NCBI GenBank assembly: GCA_016293065.1
Contig: JAEDEY010000094.1
Coordinates: forward strand, 1 to 7,086
Length of the DNA stretch: 7,086 nt
Direction: 5' to 3'
Source: Bacteroidales bacterium
GTDB taxonomy: Bacteria > Bacteroidota > Bacteroidia > Bacteroidales > UBA3663
This document shows, piece after piece, positions 5,360 through 7,086 of the stretch; position 1 is the stretch's first letter; each line of letters opens with the position of its first letter. Below the pieces are notes generated by a model. It saw only the letters and a list, made by a program, of their open reading frames with translations. It searched no databases and was not told the origin of the DNA. A program made the translations under genes and the position numbers.

Positions 5360-7086
5360 ATGAAGAAATTTCTTTTGACTTCTATGATGTTGGTTTCGGC
5401 AGGAACGATGGTTGCCGAAAACGGTCATGACCTGTGGTTGAAGATGCCATCATCGCATGAAACACCGGTTACGGTTAAGGGCAGCATGACCCCTACTATT
5501 GAGATTGCCAAGCAGGAATTGCAAGCGGCTTGGCTTGGCAAGAAAGTGACATTGACTATAGGCGGAGAGGCAGAATCGCCTGAGGCTTTCTCAATAGAGA
5601 TTGAGGATGGCAAGCCTGTGATCCAGTCGAAGAGTGATGTGGGAGTGCTTTATGGAGCATATCATCTTCTGCGTCTTCAGGCCATAGGTGCCAATGTCAA
5701 AGACACGACATTGACCGAGAGCCCTGCATTTGATGTGCGTATTCTCAATCATTGGGACAATCTCGACGGAACAGTCGAACGTGGCTATGCAGGTCCAAGC
5801 ATCTTCTGGGCGCCTACGCCTCAGCAGCCTGAGCTCATCAGGGAATATGCGCGTGCCAATGCTTCGGTAGGAATCAATGCTGCTGTGCTCAATAATGTGA
5901 ATGCTTCGGTCCGTATGCTCGACAGAGACTATCTTGAAAAAGTCAAGGCTTTCGCAGATATCATGCGTCCATACGGCGTGAGAGTCTATCTCTCGGTCAA
6001 TTTTGCTTCGCCAATGACAAAGGCGCACGTACGCAATGGAATTGCTTCGACCGATCCTACGCTTCTCGATACAGCCGATCCGCTCGACCCACTAGTTCAA
6101 GACTGGTGGAACAAGAAGTGCAACGAGATATATTCGCTCGTGCCTGACTTCGGAGGCTTCCTTGTCAAGGCAAACAGCGAGGGACAGCCTGGTCCTAACG
6201 ACTATGGACGTTCGCACTCGGAAGGTGCCAACATGCTGGCACGTGCCCTCAAGCCTCACGGAGGTATCGTCATGTGGCGTTCGTTTGTCTATGCCGCCAA
6301 CGACCCAGACCGCGCAAAGCAGGCTTATCAGGAGTTCAAGCCGCTCGACGGAGAGTTTGATGACAATGTGATTATCCAGATCAAGAATGGCCCTGTCGAT
6401 TTCCAGCCGCGCGAGCCGTTCACACCACTCTTCGGCGCACTTGACAAGACAAAAGAGATGGTAGAGTTCCAGGCAACACAGGAGTATCTTGGTCATTCTA
6501 ATCACATAGCCTATCTTGGCACCATGTGGGAGGAGTTCTACAGTTATGTCGAGCCTGAGACACTCGTTGCAGCATCGGCTGTTGCCAATATCGGCCGCAA
6601 CGTCAACTGGTGTGGCAATGTCATGGCACAATCAAACTGGTATGCCTTCGGCCGTCAGTCGTGGGACCCGTCAGTATCGGCCGAGACTATAGCTGACGAA
6701 TGGGTAAAGCAGACCCTTCAGCCAAAGACAGCCGAAGCACAGCACGCCATTGTCGATATGCTGATGCGCAGTCGTGAGGCTGTAGTTGATTACATGATGC
6801 CGATGGGCTTACACCATCAGTTTGCCGACAATCACCACTACGGACCTGGTCCTTGGATCACGCACAAGAACACGCGCCTTGACTGGCAGCCTCCTTATTA
6901 TCACAAGGCAGATGCCAAGGGCTTGGGCTTCGACCGTACAACAAGAGGAACCAATGCCGTTTCACAGTATCCTGCAGAGTTTGCAGAGAAGGTCAACAAT
7001 ATCGAAACCTGTCCGGAAGAGTTCCTGCTATGGTTCCATCATGTGGCATGGAATCACAAGATAGGCGGTGAGACAATGTGGAACCG
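5360..7086 (+). CDS. GH67 alpha-glucuronidase, secreted (3' end beyond window)
   Basis: The reading frame stays open for 575 codons to the window edge; GH67 enzymes usually have about 670-730 residues, so roughly 100-150 are missing. The enzyme releases (4-O-methyl-)D-glucuronic acid from the non-reducing-end xylose of xylo-oligosaccharides. Residues 1-19 form a signal peptide, suggesting a periplasmic enzyme. The GH67 N-terminal domain covers about 20-125, then the TIM barrel. Landmarks are NHWDNLDGTVERGYAG (130-145), KANSEGQPGP (270-279), NGPVDFQP (343-350), QEYLG (374-378), MWEEF (389-393) and GLHHQFADNHHYGPGPW (483-499). Glu274, Asp347 and Glu375 line up, at a constant offset of 18, with Cellvibrio GlcA67A Glu292 (acid), Asp365 and Glu393 as I recall them, so the active site appears intact. 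It has its own strong promoter. Its product would feed the glucuronate pathway that includes the UxuB-like enzyme. GH115 is excluded by these motifs. Confidence 0.93.
   Translation, partial: MKKFLLTSMMLVSAGTMVAENGHDLWLKMPSSHETPVTVKGSMTPTIEIAKQELQAAWLGKKVTLTIGGEAESPEAFSIEIEDGKPVIQSKSDVGVLYGAYHLLRLQAIGANVKDTTLTESPAFDVRILNHWDNLDGTVERGYAGPSIFWAPTPQQPELIREYARANASVGINAAVLNNVNASVRMLDRDYLEKVKAFADIMRPYGVRVYLSVNFASPMTKAHVRNGIASTDPTLLDTADPLDPLVQDWWNKKCNEIYSLVPDFGGFLVKANSEGQPGPNDYGRSHSEGANMLARALKPHGGIVMWRSFVYAANDPDRAKQAYQEFKPLDGEFDDNVIIQIKNGPVDFQPREPFTPLFGALDKTKEMVEFQATQEYLGHSNHIAYLGTMWEEFYSYVEPETLVAASAVANIGRNVNWCGNVMAQSNWYAFGRQSWDPSVSAETIADEWVKQTLQPKTAEAQHAIVDMLMRSREAVVDYMMPMGLHHQFADNHHYGPGPWITHKNTRLDWQPPYYHKADAKGLGFDRTTRGTNAVSQYPAEFAEKVNNIETCPEEFLLWFHHVAWNHKIGGETMWN

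Noticed and set aside
5591..6631. Minus-strand ORFs at 5591-6028 and 6092-6631, and plus-strand off-frame ORFs at 6162-6371 and 6822-7064
   Set aside because: All lie within the continuous GH67 reading frame, whose family motifs run from residue 130 to the window edge; none shows a recognisable domain.
5360..7086. GH115 alpha-glucuronidase as an alternative identity
   Set aside because: The NHWDNLDGTVERGYAG block and the Glu/Asp/Glu spacing of 73 and 28 residues are those of GH67.

Overview
The window looks like chromosomal DNA from a Bacteroidota bacterium, most likely a Prevotella-type or related gut/rumen Bacteroidales. Three things point there. Perfect Bacteroidales-type -7 boxes (TAnnTTTG) lie upstream of most transcription units, two of them with a TTTG -33 box exactly 19 bases upstream. 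Start codons are preceded by A-rich leaders rather than Shine-Dalgarno sequences. The gene set fits hemicellulose degradation. The genus is inferred, not shown.

Layout. Positions 1-217 hold a leader with three 9-bp direct repeats, a short inverted repeat and a promoter. Positions 218-2146 (+) encode a secreted SGNH-type carbohydrate acetylesterase of the 'sialate O-acetylesterase' family, with a jelly-roll insertion. Only 39 bases later, 2186-3772 (+) encodes a cytoplasmic polyol dehydrogenase of the fructuronate reductase/mannitol dehydrogenase family. A rho-independent terminator follows. Converging on it is lrgAB (4880 down to 3860, minus strand), an overlapping pair of membrane proteins with its own promoter. 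Divergent from lrgAB is a 37-codon small ORF (5041-5154) with a -7 box. From 5360 to the window edge (+) is a GH67 alpha-glucuronidase, truncated at 575 residues by the end of the sequence and preceded by the best promoter in the window.

How the genes fit together. The esterase, the GH67 enzyme and the fructuronate reductase fit one task, use of acetylated (methyl)glucuronoxylan side chains. The esterase would remove acetyl groups, GH67 would release (4-O-methyl)glucuronic acid from xylo-oligosaccharides in the periplasm, and the reductase would turn D-fructuronate (made from glucuronate by an isomerase not in this window) into D-mannonate. No SusC/SusD pair, xylanase, glucuronate isomerase or mannonate dehydratase is visible, so this is one fragment of a larger or scattered system. 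LrgAB may be unrelated. Some LrgAB homologues move pyruvate or glycolate, so a link to the pyruvate made from uronates is possible but unproven.

I saw no CRISPR array, tRNA, rRNA, insertion sequence or prophage gene. No clearly undescribed system is evident. The best leads are the small ORF, the inverted repeat overlapping the first promoter, and the lrgAB insertion between the uronate genes.
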